DNA of 64,000 bases from CALCTE01 sp045585835. Lineage in GTDB: Bacteria; Bacillota; Clostridia; Oscillospirales; CAG-272. This document shows, one piece after another, positions 16,744 to 26,548 of the stretch. A model generated the notes under the pieces. The model was not told the origin of the DNA, made no database searches, and worked only from the letters and a program-made list of their open reading frames with translations. The stretch spans positions 1-64,000 of the forward strand of contig JAZMZG010000017.1 of NCBI GenBank assembly GCA_045585835.1, given 5' to 3'. The first letter of the stretch is position 1, and each line of letters opens with the position of its first letter. Position numbers and translations under genes: made by a program.

Positions 16744-17679
16744 ATGAAAACTTGGCTCGGCGTTGAGATAGGCGGAACTAAGCAACAGATAGGCGTAATA
16801 TCGGACGATGGCGAGATAATTGAGATAATTTCCGAGCGTGTCGTCTTAAAAAGGGGCGCAGAAGATATACTTGATTGGATGAAGAAAAAGATACCTCCGC
16901 TTTTTGAAAAGTACAGCTTTTCGGGAGTCGGTGTAGGCTTTGGGGGCGTGCTTGATACAAAAAAGGGCGCATCTATATGCTCGGTGCAGGTTCCCGGTTG
17001 GAAGGATTTTCCCATCAAGGCTTGGTTTGAAAAAGAGTTTTCTCTACCCTGTACTGTCGTAAACGATACAGTCTGCGGAGGATATGCCGAGCTTATGCTC
17101 GGAAGCGGTAAGGGCAAGCGTGTTTTTGCATACACGAATATCGGCACGGGCTGCGGCGGAAGCATTTTTATAAACGGCAAGAGCTTCGACGGTATCGGCA
17201 TAGGCGGTGCATACTTCGGACAGATATACGTTCCCGACAGAAAAACAGGCAAGGTCGCACGTATGGAAAATGTCTGCAGCGGAAGTGCGGTGAAAAGGAA
17301 GCTTCAGAGCGAAGGCTATATTCCGAAGGTGTCGTCGCTTTACGGAATAAGAGAGACGGCAAGCTTCAAGGAGCTTTGCCGTGAAGCAAGAAACGGCGAT
17401 AAATTCGCAAATAAGGAGCTTGACGAGTGGGCGGAAAGCTATGCTTATGCTATAGCAAACATACTCTGTACGCTTTCACCCGAAAGGATATCTCTCGGCG
17501 GCGGTGCAGCAAACGATGCGGATATTCTCATTCCACTCATCAAAAAGCATACGGACAGACTCGTATTCTTGTCTGCGGAAGGAAGATACGATATAGTTCC
17601 CTGTGAGTTTCTCGATAACGCCGTTTTTGTCGGTGCGGCGCTTTACGCACGTGACGGATTTGAAAATAATTTAATCTGA
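16744..17679 (+). CDS. ROK-family sugar kinase-like protein
   Basis: A 311-residue member of the ROK (repressor, ORF, kinase) family without a DNA-binding domain, hence a likely sugar kinase. The phosphate-binding start LGVEIGGTKQQIGVI, the catalytic-Asp block VVNDTVCGGYAEL and the ATP-binding GTGCGGSIFING are present. The zinc-binding CxCGxxGC motif of typical ROK glucokinases is absent, and only MENVCSGSA remains where LETYASGTA would follow it. The substrate is therefore uncertain; glucose or another hexose is possible. Ribosome binding site AAGGAG lies 7 bp before the ATG. Confidence 0.8.
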   Translation: MKTWLGVEIGGTKQQIGVISDDGEIIEIISERVVLKRGAEDILDWMKKKIPPLFEKYSFSGVGVGFGGVLDTKKGASICSVQVPGWKDFPIKAWFEKEFSLPCTVVNDTVCGGYAELMLGSGKGKRVFAYTNIGTGCGGSIFINGKSFDGIGIGGAYFGQIYVPDRKTGKVARMENVCSGSAVKRKLQSEGYIPKVSSLYGIRETASFKELCREARNGDKFANKELDEWAESYAYAIANILCTLSPERISLGGGAANDADILIPLIKKHTDRLVFLSAEGRYDIVPCEFLDNAVFVGAALYARDGFENNLI

Positions 17680-17690
17680 ATCAATAAAAA

Positions 17691-17716
17691 AATTGCTTGG
17701 CTCTCACCAAGCAATT
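17691..17716. terminator. bidirectional terminator between convergent genes
   Basis: A 10-bp perfect stem (AATTGCTTGG and complement, 6-nt loop) is flanked by A-rich sequence on the left and T-rich sequence on the right. It serves the ROK gene on the plus strand and the thiamin operon on the minus strand. Confidence 0.85.
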
Positions 17717-17718
17717 TT

Positions 17719-18312
17719 TTATTCTCTTATTTCGTACACATAGCCTTCGTGTACCGTGATTTTCGCACCTTCCGTGTACTCGTTGCTTATACCTAAAGGA
17801 AAGTCGTTTCGTATTTCAAGCATATCGCCGTTATACTTCATTCCCGAAAGGCTTATTACGGCTTTATCGGAGGCGCTTATAAACGAAATGTGTCCGCTTC
17901 CGTTATAGCATACGCTCTCGCCAAAAAGCACTCTTACGGTGCATTTTTCGTCGTAAAGCGTTGCTTTTACGTTTCTTTTTTTGAGATATACGAGAAGTTG
18001 TAAATTAGCCAAGCTGTGAGAGAATCTCTCCCCGCCCAAAGCTCCGTAAAGCTCTATATCGTCACAGCCTCTCTCTATGGCAAGGTCTGCGGCGGCAAAC
18101 GTATCAGTAACGTCCTTTTCTACGGGAAGCATAACTGTTTCGTTACAGCTCGGAACGTAGCCGAGCGAATCGAAATCACCTATGCATATATCCGCCTTTA
18201 CGCCTATTTTGTCAAGGCTTTCCCTGCCGCCGTCGGCGGCTATGACGAGAGCTCCGTCAGCATTGAGCTTTTTTAGTGAAAAATCTCCCGCTCCGACTAT
18301 TATACATCTCAT
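17719..18312 (-). CDS. thiN: thiamin pyrophosphokinase
   Basis: A 197-residue thiamin diphosphokinase, which makes TPP directly from thiamin and ATP. It has the N-terminal IVGAGDF, IAADGGRESL, and ICIGDFDSL (the Asp-rich catalytic block), then DVTDTFAAADLA and LYGALGGERFSHSLANLQLL. The start ATG at 18310-18312 overlaps the stop of the transporter gene as ATGA. Together with ThiT it forms a thiamin salvage pair under the TPP riboswitch. Confidence 0.93.
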   Translation of the reverse strand: MRCIIVGAGDFSLKKLNADGALVIAADGGRESLDKIGVKADICIGDFDSLGYVPSCNETVMLPVEKDVTDTFAAADLAIERGCDDIELYGALGGERFSHSLANLQLLVYLKKRNVKATLYDEKCTVRVLFGESVCYNGSGHISFISASDKAVISLSGMKYNGDMLEIRNDFPLGISNEYTEGAKITVHEGYVYEIRE

Positions 18313-18965
18313 TTTTCTCTTTTCACCTGCTTTATCATACTTATAGGTACCGCAACAACAGCGGTTATAATTATTTCGGGTATCATATAGCAACCGTTAT
18401 AGATGAGTGAATATATTGATGCAAGTCCCGCACCCGAAAAGTTTTGCATAATGTATTTGCTTATACTCAAATCCGCAAGGACCGTATCCGTGAAAAACCA
18501 CTCCGCCCAAGCGCCGTAGTAAAGCGTACCCGAGAGATAATGGAAAAAGTAGCAGCATAAAAGTGCCGTGACCGAGCCTAAAACAAGTGCCGTCTTTTTG
18601 CTTTTGTGCTTTGCGAAAATACCGCCGAGTCCAAGACAGGTAAAGGCGAGGATATAGTCTATGAGTATTACGCCTATAGCAACGCCGAATGCGACAGTAC
18701 CGTCATCTGAGGGTGTGAAAAGCGCTGCAACGGTCTTAGTACCGACCGCTATCTGTATAAGTGCATATACAAATGAAGAACCAAATCCCCATTTAAGTCC
18801 GTACATATAGGATATGGCGATGACCGGAAGCGTGCTTGCTATGGTTATCGTTCCGCCGAAGGGTAAATTCAAAAACGGGATATATTCGCAAATTAAGGAT
18901 ATTGCGGTGGCGATAGCGATAAGCATCGCCGAGGTGACGAGTTTTTTTGTTCTTTGATTTTTCAT
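18309..18965 (-). CDS. thiT: thiamin ECF transporter substrate-binding membrane protein
   Basis: A 218-residue S component of an energy-coupling-factor importer for thiamin (ThiT/YuaJ family), with about six hydrophobic helices. The N-terminal basic MKNQRTKKLVTSAMLIAIATA is typical of S components and holds the helix-1 contact for the shared EcfT protein. Family-like aromatic blocks such as YFFHYLSGTLYYGAWAEWFF form the thiamin site region. The shared EcfA/A'/T module is not in the window. It follows the TPP riboswitch, which supports thiamin as substrate. Confidence 0.9.
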   Translation of the reverse strand: MKNQRTKKLVTSAMLIAIATAISLICEYIPFLNLPFGGTITIASTLPVIAISYMYGLKWGFGSSFVYALIQIAVGTKTVAALFTPSDDGTVAFGVAIGVILIDYILAFTCLGLGGIFAKHKSKKTALVLGSVTALLCCYFFHYLSGTLYYGAWAEWFFTDTVLADLSISKYIMQNFSGAGLASIYSLIYNGCYMIPEIIITAVVAVPISMIKQVKREK

Positions 18966-19064
18966 TTTCTTCCTTTCCGTGCCTTAAAGGCACAACGGAA
19001 TTTTGAAAAAAATCCTGCATGGCGCCTATGAGTATTTTCTCAAACTTTTCCGTGCATAAAAAAT

Positions 19065-19090
19065 ATTCGCACGGACAAAGCCGTGCGAAT
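19065..19090 (-). terminator. terminator of the TPP riboswitch leader
   Basis: A 10-bp perfect stem (ATTCGCACGG and complement, 6-nt loop) followed on the minus strand by ATTTTTT. It lies between the aptamer and thiT, so TPP binding likely causes premature termination. Confidence 0.88.
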
Positions 19091-19117
19091 AGAAAAAATC
19101 TTACAGTTTTATTGTCA

Positions 19118-19215
19118 GTAAAATTCCTACGCCGGTATTATCCGTATCAGGTAAGGTCGAGGCCTCAATAGGTCTCCTCTCAGCCTGCTTTAAGCAAGCT
19201 CCCTTATTACCGAGG
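19118..19215 (-). promoter_or_regulatory. TPP riboswitch (THI element)
   Basis: The minus strand contains the conserved TPP aptamer: GGGAGC, then GGCTGAGAGGA, then CCTTACCTGATACGGATAAT and ACCGGCGTAGGA. These match the pyrimidine- and pyrophosphate-sensor arms. It lies upstream of thiT-thiN. Exact ends are approximate. Confidence 0.95.
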
Positions 19216-19243
19216 TTGATTTTACCACGATTTTTTTCTCTTG

Positions 19244-22200
19244 TCAATCCTCTTTTTCAAAAATTATATCTATAGCCTTCATCATCCAACCCGCAGCGCC
19301 CGTATACCAACTCCAACCGCCTTTTCCCGCACGCTGTCCGTATGAGTACACGTCACCCGCCGCGACGTACGGCTCGCTTGCATACCGCTTACCCTCGGAT
19401 ATATCGGAGCATCTTTCTCCCGGACAAAGCTCAAGCAGCATCTTTTTTGCTCTGCTTTTTCTTCCGCCCAAGTAAAGCGCGATCACTCCCCACATAGCCG
19501 CATGCGTATACTGTCCGCCGTTTTCTCTTACACCCTTGGGGTAATCTCTTATATATCCGGGGTATCTTTCACCGACGTGGCTGAATGCAGGCGAAAGAAG
19601 CCGCAAAAGCTTTGCATCGCCGTCCCATAGGTTTTCTATGCTGTCAAGTATGCTTTCAAGCCTGTCGCCGCTTTCGATATCGGCAAATACCGCAAAGGCT
19701 TGTGTTATAAGATCTGTTTTGCATTCACTTTCAAGCTTTGAACCTATAGGCTTTCCGTCACCGTAATATGCACGGATATACTGTCCGTATTCAAACGCCT
19801 CTTTTTTCAGTGCATTTAATATCTCTTTTGCTTTTGCGTATATTTGCGATGCACTTTCTTCATCTCCCATACGTTTGCATAAGGGTATAAAACGCTTCGC
19901 AAGCAGTAAAAAGAAAAATCCGAGCCACACGCTTTCGCCCTTGCCGTCTTTGCCTATGCAGTTCATGCTGTCGTTCCAATCACAGCTTCCGATAAGCGGA
20001 AAACCGTGGGCGCCGACATCGAAGGAAAGCTTTATTGCAAGCAATAAATGCACGTATAAGGGCTCACGCCTTTTCGTTTTGAAAACGTACATACATCTTT
20101 CGCTCTCACCCTCGCAAAGCTCCGCTCCCGCAACGAACGGCACTTTTATATTCAATATTTCAAAGTCACCGGTGCTGTTTATATATTCGCTGACTGCGTA
20201 AATAAGCCACAGCCTGTCGTCACTGCATCTTGTGCGTATGCCGTATATTCCCTCTCTCGTTTTATGCCACCAATGTAATACGTCGCCCTTTTCGAATTGA
20301 TGGAATGCGCAACGTATAATATGGCGTTTGAGAAGGATTGGACATATACGGGCAATATTTGCCGCATCCTGAAGCTGATCCCTGAATCCGTAAGCGCCGC
20401 TGCATTGGAAGTGTCCGCTTCGTGCAAGTATTCTGCATACGGTATTTTGATACGGAAGCCAAAAGTCCGCAAATGCGTTTATGGCGTCATACTTGCTTTG
20501 AAGTTTGTTTTTGGGCAGATATTCGTCTACGCTCATTTCAAACACCCTGCCGTCACATAAGGACTCCATACGCTTTGCGTGCTCTTTGGTGCGATATGCG
20601 CCGACGTATGCGCAAAGCGTTTGCCCGTCGGAGTCTATATAGGTTTCCCAATGGCCCTTTTCGCTTATCTGCGCTGCACCGTCAAGATACGAAAATCCGG
20701 TGTAATCGTTGAGAAATCCGCCCTTTTTATAAAAGGTCAGCAGTTTGCCTTTGCGGGCGTATACAACGTTTCCGCCCCTCTCACCCATTAACGCTTCGGT
20801 TTTGAATATAAGCTTTGCACCTTTTGCCCCTTCAAGACGTACCGTAAAGGATTTTATGAAATCCCTCTTTGATATACCTACATCTACTCGGTATTTAAGC
20901 CCTTTTATTTGTCCGAAATACACTGCACCCTTTTTACCGAAGTATACCCACTTACTGCAAGCGGCAAGGTCATAGGTGTGTCCGTCCTTGCAAATATACA
21001 GCTTCTCGCCGTGGTCTGCGGACAAAAGATCGCTTGATTTTTGCGTTATCATTCCCATTTGCGAATTTAAAACGTAGCTGTATCCGAAGCTGTTTTCGCA
21101 TAATACGCTTCCGAAGCAGTACGATGCCGTAACGAAGCTCCACGGCGGATGCTCGTATCCTCTCTCACAAACAAAACCGTCTTTGGTAAAATACCCTCCG
21201 TATACATTTTTGATAACGGGGAATTCATCGTATATCGGCTCTGCATCGAACACTTCTCTTACGCAAAGCTCCGTATCGTGTTCCCGTCTTGTAACGTCAA
21301 GGTCGATATCCGCCGCACAGCACGCTTTTAAATTTTCGATTTCATCCTTATCGAGCATATTTGCATCAATGAAAAATATACCGCTTTTTGCACCTATCAG
21401 CGCTGCACTTCCGAGTGTTTCGGCAAGACGTTTTAATGAATTTTGATTTGCCTTCAAATAACCGTCGGACTCATAACAAAGTATAACGGGATTAAACTTA
21501 AAGTTTTTGATGGTGAGCAATCTGTGAATACGCAAAAGTGAGCTTATCTTTTCCGTACCGCCACCCTTATAACTGCACAAAATTATCGGTATATCGCCCG
21601 AAATGCCGAATTTCCAAAGTTCTCTCACGTTTCCCGAGAATGAATTTTGCTCGCTTGTGACCAAGGCGTTTTTTACTCTTTCAAGAAGTTCCGAGTCACT
21701 TTCGCCGATACGTGATATTTCATACGCAAGACGGCATATTCCCGAAAGCTCTCCCTTTATTTCGCTGTCTTTCGTTTCAAGTCGGGAAAGCTCGTATTCG
21801 GCAAGGCTTACGGCGTCCTCTCGGTCATCGGAAGCGGATATGGCGAAATTACACGTATACTTTCCGCCTTTTTTCGAAAGCGCGGTTTTTAATGCGCACA
21901 TCGGATACAATAAAACTCCGTCCGGACTGTGAGAGCATTCTGTAAGCTCATTGGTTAACGGTGTTATTTTAAAGCCGTTTGGGAAAAGCCGGTCTTTTTT
22001 TGTATTTATACTGATAATTTCATTTGAGCTTAACGTGCATATATATTCACTGCCCGAGTCCTCACCTCTGTTTTTTTGGGAAAAGACCACTCCGTTTTCA
22101 AGCGTATTTGCTTCGGAAAATAAGCCGACGTAGGCACTGTGTGAAAGATATGCGCTGTATTTTTCACCGAGCGGCTCATAGTAAAGGAGAAGCTCTGATA

Positions 22201-25200
22201 TATCCTCTTGGCTCTCTATCTCGCATTTTATACCGATTACTGCCGCCTTTGCCGAAAGCGTAAATTCCGCATTTGCCTTAAAGCCGTTTTCTTGCATACT
22301 GTAGCGAAGGAAGGTGCTGTTGTATTCAAACGCCGTATCCTCTGAGCAAAAAAGCTCCTTGAGATTGCCGCCGCATACCGCATAAAGCTTTATGCCCGCA
22401 CTCGATATATTTAGGCTTTTTTCACCGTCGTATAAGGCTATGCGCCCCTTTGAATCGGCGACGATGACCGTGCGGTTGTTGCTTATTACGGCGCTCTTTA
22501 GCTCTGCGCCTTTTTTAGTTGATACCATAATATCCTTGATAAATCTGCTTCTTCGCTCGGGAGATGCCGTTTTATATTTATTTTTGGAAACTACGGCATC
22601 AGACGGTATCGCTTCGCAAAGAAGGCTCCTTGCACTTCTCATTTCGGGAGAGTGCATAAAGCGCTTTTGCATTCTGTTATCAAAGCATACGTTAACCAAA
22701 GCGGCAAAGCTCATACCGACGTGATGTGCCATATAGCTCATAACGACGCCGCATCCGCTTCCCACACGCTCCTTTGTGAAGTCTATTGCCTCGTAAAAGC
22801 CGTAACGCCCGTAAAAACCGCTGTCCCGTAGGTTTATTAGGTTGCGGTATGCGCCGAAGCTGTCCTTTTGCGCAAATAAAAACGATGAGTACGGTGAAAT
22901 GACAAGCTCACTGTCAACGTCGCTTTTTAAGGCGAGGCTGCCGCATCCGAAGGCTTTGTACTGATAATTCATATCGCCGTCGAATGCGTAGTAACCGCTT
23001 TCGGAACAGCCCCACAGTCCTCTTGCCGTCTTTTTCTTTTGCATATTTACACAATGTCCGAGCGCCTCGTCCGTGAGTGAATTTTCATATACGGGTAAGA
23101 GCAGGGCGGGCATAAAGTATTCAAATGCCGTGCCCGTCCAAGATGCAAGGCCGATGTGTCTGCCCGATATCACAAGCTGTCTTGATAAGGTATACCAATG
23201 CTTTGGCGGCAGCTTTCCCGAAGCGAGTGCAAAATAGCTTGTAAGTCTTGCTTCGCTCATTAAAATATCGTAGCAGGTCTTATCAAGCTTTCCGCTGTCG
23301 GCATCGTATCCGAGTGAAAAGAGATTTCTTTCCTCTCTGTAAAGTAGCGAAAAATCCGCCTCAGAGTACAAATCTTTGATCCGCCCCGCAAGCTCCGTGA
23401 TCCTTACATCCTCGGGCGCATATTCCAAAACACCCTCGTAAAGAGCAAGCATCAAGGCGCAAAAATTCCCGCTGTCAACAGTTGAAACGTATGCTTTACC
23501 GAGAATTTTTTTGCTTGTAATATCGTACCAATTATAGAGATGGCCGTTCCATTTTTCAAGATTTTCTATGCTTGTTACGGTGTCCGATATACGCTCGTAC
23601 ATACTCTGCGTGCTTATAAAGCCGAAATCCCTTGCGCCGAGTACGCTTATGAGATAAAAGCCTATATTCGTCGGGGATGTACGCATCGCCACCTCTTTTT
23701 TTGGGGAAATACTCACGTTATCGGGCGGCAGAAAGCTTGTTTTTGCGTTAACAAAGCTTTCGTAAAATCGCCATATATCCTTTGCCCAAGCTTTAAATTT
23801 CTCTTTATGGCGTAAGTGCTTTTTCTTTTCCTTGCTCTTGCCGGTGACGTATATAAAAACGGGAAAAAACACCCACAGCATACCTATTATTGCGGGGAAA
23901 ATATTTCTTGAGAAAAACACCAACAACGCACCGAAAACGGCACTGTACATTCCTTTTGAAAGACAAAGATAAAAGCCGTTTTTCGTCTTATCGGCATCTG
24001 CGGCGGTTATCCATTCAAGCGTGTTTTTATGCGAAAAATTCACTCTGTATATGCTTCTTGCACCTGCGGAAACGGCGCATTGGGCTCCGTAAAACAAAGA
24101 GCACAGCTCAAAAAACACACGCATCAGCGCTCTGTATATTCCAACTGCCGCCCTTGAATAAAAGCGTCTTGTAAGCAAGGACGCTCTGCTCGAAAACAAA
24201 ACGCCGCAAAGTCCGTAAAATATCGGAAAAAGCGTATAGGATAAAGCTCCCAAAAGAAGTGCGTTTGCTTGCATACGTGGTAAAAATGCTGCTATAAAAA
24301 CGCATATTACCGATACTACGGGAAGAAAATCTCTTCTCACACTATCGTATATTTTATACTTCGAAAGTGCGCTTATCGGATTTTTTATAAGCTTTCCGTG
24401 CGCGTTTTTAACGTATCTTTGCGCAAAGCATAAAGCCTGCACGTCACCTCTTATCCATCTGTGGCTTCTTTTAAAATACGATACCGCATTTGCGGGAACG
24501 CTGTCGTACAGCGACATATCACATATTAGTGCGCACCGAAGTCTTGCGCCCTCAAGTATATCGTGGCTAAGCACTATATTCTCGGGAAAGGCATCGTCAA
24601 GAGTCAGTAAAAATGCATCGACGTCAAATATACCCTTGCCGCAGAATATACCCTCGGAAAAAAGCTCTTGATAGCTGTCATAACGTGCATTTTGATATAC
24701 GTCAAGTCCTCCCGTTCCAGATATAATAAACGAAAACGGACTTTTTGAAACGGAATCGAGTACGGGTGACATTCTGGGTTGCATTATACCGTAACCGCTT
24801 GTTACTATCTTCCTTTTTGTATCTGTCACGGGGCGGTTTAATGGGTGAGCCATATATCCGACGAGCCTTTTTACGTCTCCCAAGGAAAGCAAGGTGTCGG
24901 AGTCAAGCGTAACCACGTATTTGATATTCTCAACACACAACGCATCGCCGTAAAAGGAAAGAGCGTCCGTATCACCTCTCAAAAACCGCGCAAGTTCAAG
25001 CACTGCGCCTCGTTTTCTCTCCCAACCCATATACTTGCCTTCGCTTACGCTATAGCTTCTTCCTCTGTATAAAAAGCAAAATCCGCCGCCGTATTTTAGG
25101 TTTAATGCCTCTATTCTGCCCTTTGCGTAATCAAGAAGCTTTTCGTCCGAGACGCCTTCTGCGCTATCGCTTTCGGGAAGGTCGGCAAGTATGCCGAAAT

Positions 25201-26245
25201 ATGCGTTTTTATCTCTGTTTGAAAGGTAAAAATCCTCTAAATTTTCAAAAACGGTTTCGTTTTTTTCGGAAAGTAATGCCGTTGTGACGCAAAGCGTCTT
25301 ACACTTATCGGGTATGCTCTCATATTCAAGAGAAAAAAGCGGCGTAGGCGTACAAAGTCTCGCACCGAGCATATCCGCGCCCTGCTTTCCGAGCTCGTAT
25401 GCTGCGGGTAATATAAGCAGACACCAAAATGAGCAAAACGGAAAAAACATAGCCGAAAACAACAGTGAAAACGCCACTGTGAAAATAAAGTATAAATATC
25501 GAAGCGGATTTTTTCTTTTTTCGAAAAGCTTATATCCGACGTGTCTTTTTATATCCGATTTTTCCTTTTTTGCGGACTTTATCAGCTTCTTTACGTAATC
25601 CGTTTCGCTTATGCCGAGCTTTCTCGCCTTTTTGCCTATACGCTCTCTGTAAAGCCTTCTCGTAGCGGGCGAAAGTAAAAAATAATCCTCGTCACCGTAT
25701 TCAAGTAAAAGCTTTTCCGCCTCACTTACTTTATCGGCTATTTTCTCCGTATCGTAGTTATTGCTTTCCCTTAAACCGTTTATGCAATATTCAAGCTCTG
25801 CGCACAATGACTTTGACATACAAAAAACGCTGTCGTTTGCCTCGCAGTTCATTTTTTCGCATACCCTTGAGAGCTTATTTATAAGTGCAAGCTTTAAAAA
25901 GAAATTGAAACTGTAAAGCTCTGCACCTTCAAGCGACCCTGTTGCCAAAAAAGCACTTATGTTCTCTGCGTCAACCGTGCGTCTTTCCGAAACGAAGCTT
26001 TCGGCATAGGTCAATACTCTTGCCTTACCTGACTTGCTCGGCAGCTTCTCAAGCTCGGAAAATCCCGCTTTCATCGCTCGGTATTCCCTATCTATAACGT
26101 AAAAGTTATCACATATCCAAGATGCCGCAGTTCCGAAAAAGCCGCCTTTTTCAAGTGCGCGGTTCGCCCTTTTAAAGCAAGCTTCTATCTTGGCGTAATT
26201 CTCACAAAGCTCTCTTTTTAATTTACGATGACCGACGTATTCCAT
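19244..26245 (-). CDS. cyclic beta-1,2-glucan synthase-like protein (GT84 / glycoamylase-like / GH94)
   Basis: A 2333-residue membrane protein of the NdvB type. Order of parts: N-terminal region; membrane helices near 255-300; GT84 glycosyltransferase with DSDTLL at 448-453, HD at 561-562 and HRWIRGD at 595-601; further helices at about 635-690 and 780-830; a glycoamylase-like domain (TNIGFYLISVLGARDFGF, NWYD near 905, STVDSGN); a beta-sandwich region; and a C-terminal GH94 phosphorylase-like domain (FRDQLQDA, SCDWND with Asp2089). In characterised NdvB proteins the parts polymerise, cyclise and set the length of beta-1,2-glucan from UDP-glucose. This one is shorter than proteobacterial NdvB (about 2800). 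No GGAGG-type problem or frame break is visible. Linkage and ring formation are inferred. Confidence 0.88.
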   Translation of the reverse strand: MEYVGHRKLKRELCENYAKIEACFKRANRALEKGGFFGTAASWICDNFYVIDREYRAMKAGFSELEKLPSKSGKARVLTYAESFVSERRTVDAENISAFLATGSLEGAELYSFNFFLKLALINKLSRVCEKMNCEANDSVFCMSKSLCAELEYCINGLRESNNYDTEKIADKVSEAEKLLLEYGDEDYFLLSPATRRLYRERIGKKARKLGISETDYVKKLIKSAKKEKSDIKRHVGYKLFEKRKNPLRYLYFIFTVAFSLLFSAMFFPFCSFWCLLILPAAYELGKQGADMLGARLCTPTPLFSLEYESIPDKCKTLCVTTALLSEKNETVFENLEDFYLSNRDKNAYFGILADLPESDSAEGVSDEKLLDYAKGRIEALNLKYGGGFCFLYRGRSYSVSEGKYMGWERKRGAVLELARFLRGDTDALSFYGDALCVENIKYVVTLDSDTLLSLGDVKRLVGYMAHPLNRPVTDTKRKIVTSGYGIMQPRMSPVLDSVSKSPFSFIISGTGGLDVYQNARYDSYQELFSEGIFCGKGIFDVDAFLLTLDDAFPENIVLSHDILEGARLRCALICDMSLYDSVPANAVSYFKRSHRWIRGDVQALCFAQRYVKNAHGKLIKNPISALSKYKIYDSVRRDFLPVVSVICVFIAAFLPRMQANALLLGALSYTLFPIFYGLCGVLFSSRASLLTRRFYSRAAVGIYRALMRVFFELCSLFYGAQCAVSAGARSIYRVNFSHKNTLEWITAADADKTKNGFYLCLSKGMYSAVFGALLVFFSRNIFPAIIGMLWVFFPVFIYVTGKSKEKKKHLRHKEKFKAWAKDIWRFYESFVNAKTSFLPPDNVSISPKKEVAMRTSPTNIGFYLISVLGARDFGFISTQSMYERISDTVTSIENLEKWNGHLYNWYDITSKKILGKAYVSTVDSGNFCALMLALYEGVLEYAPEDVRITELAGRIKDLYSEADFSLLYREERNLFSLGYDADSGKLDKTCYDILMSEARLTSYFALASGKLPPKHWYTLSRQLVISGRHIGLASWTGTAFEYFMPALLLPVYENSLTDEALGHCVNMQKKKTARGLWGCSESGYYAFDGDMNYQYKAFGCGSLALKSDVDSELVISPYSSFLFAQKDSFGAYRNLINLRDSGFYGRYGFYEAIDFTKERVGSGCGVVMSYMAHHVGMSFAALVNVCFDNRMQKRFMHSPEMRSARSLLCEAIPSDAVVSKNKYKTASPERRSRFIKDIMVSTKKGAELKSAVISNNRTVIVADSKGRIALYDGEKSLNISSAGIKLYAVCGGNLKELFCSEDTAFEYNSTFLRYSMQENGFKANAEFTLSAKAAVIGIKCEIESQEDISELLLYYEPLGEKYSAYLSHSAYVGLFSEANTLENGVVFSQKNRGEDSGSEYICTLSSNEIISINTKKDRLFPNGFKITPLTNELTECSHSPDGVLLYPMCALKTALSKKGGKYTCNFAISASDDREDAVSLAEYELSRLETKDSEIKGELSGICRLAYEISRIGESDSELLERVKNALVTSEQNSFSGNVRELWKFGISGDIPIILCSYKGGGTEKISSLLRIHRLLTIKNFKFNPVILCYESDGYLKANQNSLKRLAETLGSAALIGAKSGIFFIDANMLDKDEIENLKACCAADIDLDVTRREHDTELCVREVFDAEPIYDEFPVIKNVYGGYFTKDGFVCERGYEHPPWSFVTASYCFGSVLCENSFGYSYVLNSQMGMITQKSSDLLSADHGEKLYICKDGHTYDLAACSKWVYFGKKGAVYFGQIKGLKYRVDVGISKRDFIKSFTVRLEGAKGAKLIFKTEALMGERGGNVVYARKGKLLTFYKKGGFLNDYTGFSYLDGAAQISEKGHWETYIDSDGQTLCAYVGAYRTKEHAKRMESLCDGRVFEMSVDEYLPKNKLQSKYDAINAFADFWLPYQNTVCRILARSGHFQCSGAYGFRDQLQDAANIARICPILLKRHIIRCAFHQFEKGDVLHWWHKTREGIYGIRTRCSDDRLWLIYAVSEYINSTGDFEILNIKVPFVAGAELCEGESERCMYVFKTKRREPLYVHLLLAIKLSFDVGAHGFPLIGSCDWNDSMNCIGKDGKGESVWLGFFFLLLAKRFIPLCKRMGDEESASQIYAKAKEILNALKKEAFEYGQYIRAYYGDGKPIGSKLESECKTDLITQAFAVFADIESGDRLESILDSIENLWDGDAKLLRLLSPAFSHVGERYPGYIRDYPKGVRENGGQYTHAAMWGVIALYLGGRKSRAKKMLLELCPGERCSDISEGKRYASEPYVAAGDVYSYGQRAGKGGWSWYTGAAGWMMKAIDIIFEKED

Positions 26246-26313
26246 AGAAACCTCCGTAATTTATAAGGCTTCTTTTATTGTCGCCCATATTGTAAAATAT
26301 ATACAAAAAGAAA

Positions 26314-26342
26314 AGCTCGGCGGTGATTTTCTCCGCCGAGCT
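26314..26342 (-). terminator. terminator of the FTR-like gene
   Basis: A 10-bp perfect stem (AGCTCGGCGG and complement) followed on the minus strand by TTTTCTTTTTG. It separates the 66-residue gene from the glucan synthase gene. Confidence 0.82.
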
Positions 26343-26347
26343 ATCGT

Positions 26348-26548
26348 TTATTTTTCTTTGTAGTAAAGCATACAGTGGCAATATCCTTCGAAATTCGGGT
26401 CCGCTATATGTGCCTTGAACTCATCGCAAATACATTTATATTCGGGTTTTTTCTCAAGTCGGCACGGACAGTATCCACCCGTGCGTACAAGTCCCTCTTT
26501 TATGTGCGCAACGACTGCTTCGTTTTCGTTGAGTCTTACCTTTCCCAT
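26348..26548 (-). CDS. ferredoxin-thioredoxin reductase catalytic-chain-like mini-protein
   Basis: A 66-residue protein with six cysteines in three pairs: CPC at 27-29, CIC at 39-41 and CHC at 57-59. This is the pattern of the ferredoxin:thioredoxin reductase beta chain, in which four Cys bind a 4Fe-4S cluster and two form the redox-active disulfide. The rest of the motif (GGYCPCRL, GYCHCMLY) also fits. It is much shorter than plant or cyanobacterial FTR-beta (about 110). Ribosome binding site GGAGGAACG precedes the ATG. No thioredoxin or ferredoxin gene is adjacent. It may reduce a thioredoxin-like partner with ferredoxin electrons, but the partner is unknown. Confidence 0.8.
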   Translation of the reverse strand: MGKVRLNENEAVVAHIKEGLVRTGGYCPCRLEKKPEYKCICDEFKAHIADPNFEGYCHCMLYYKEK

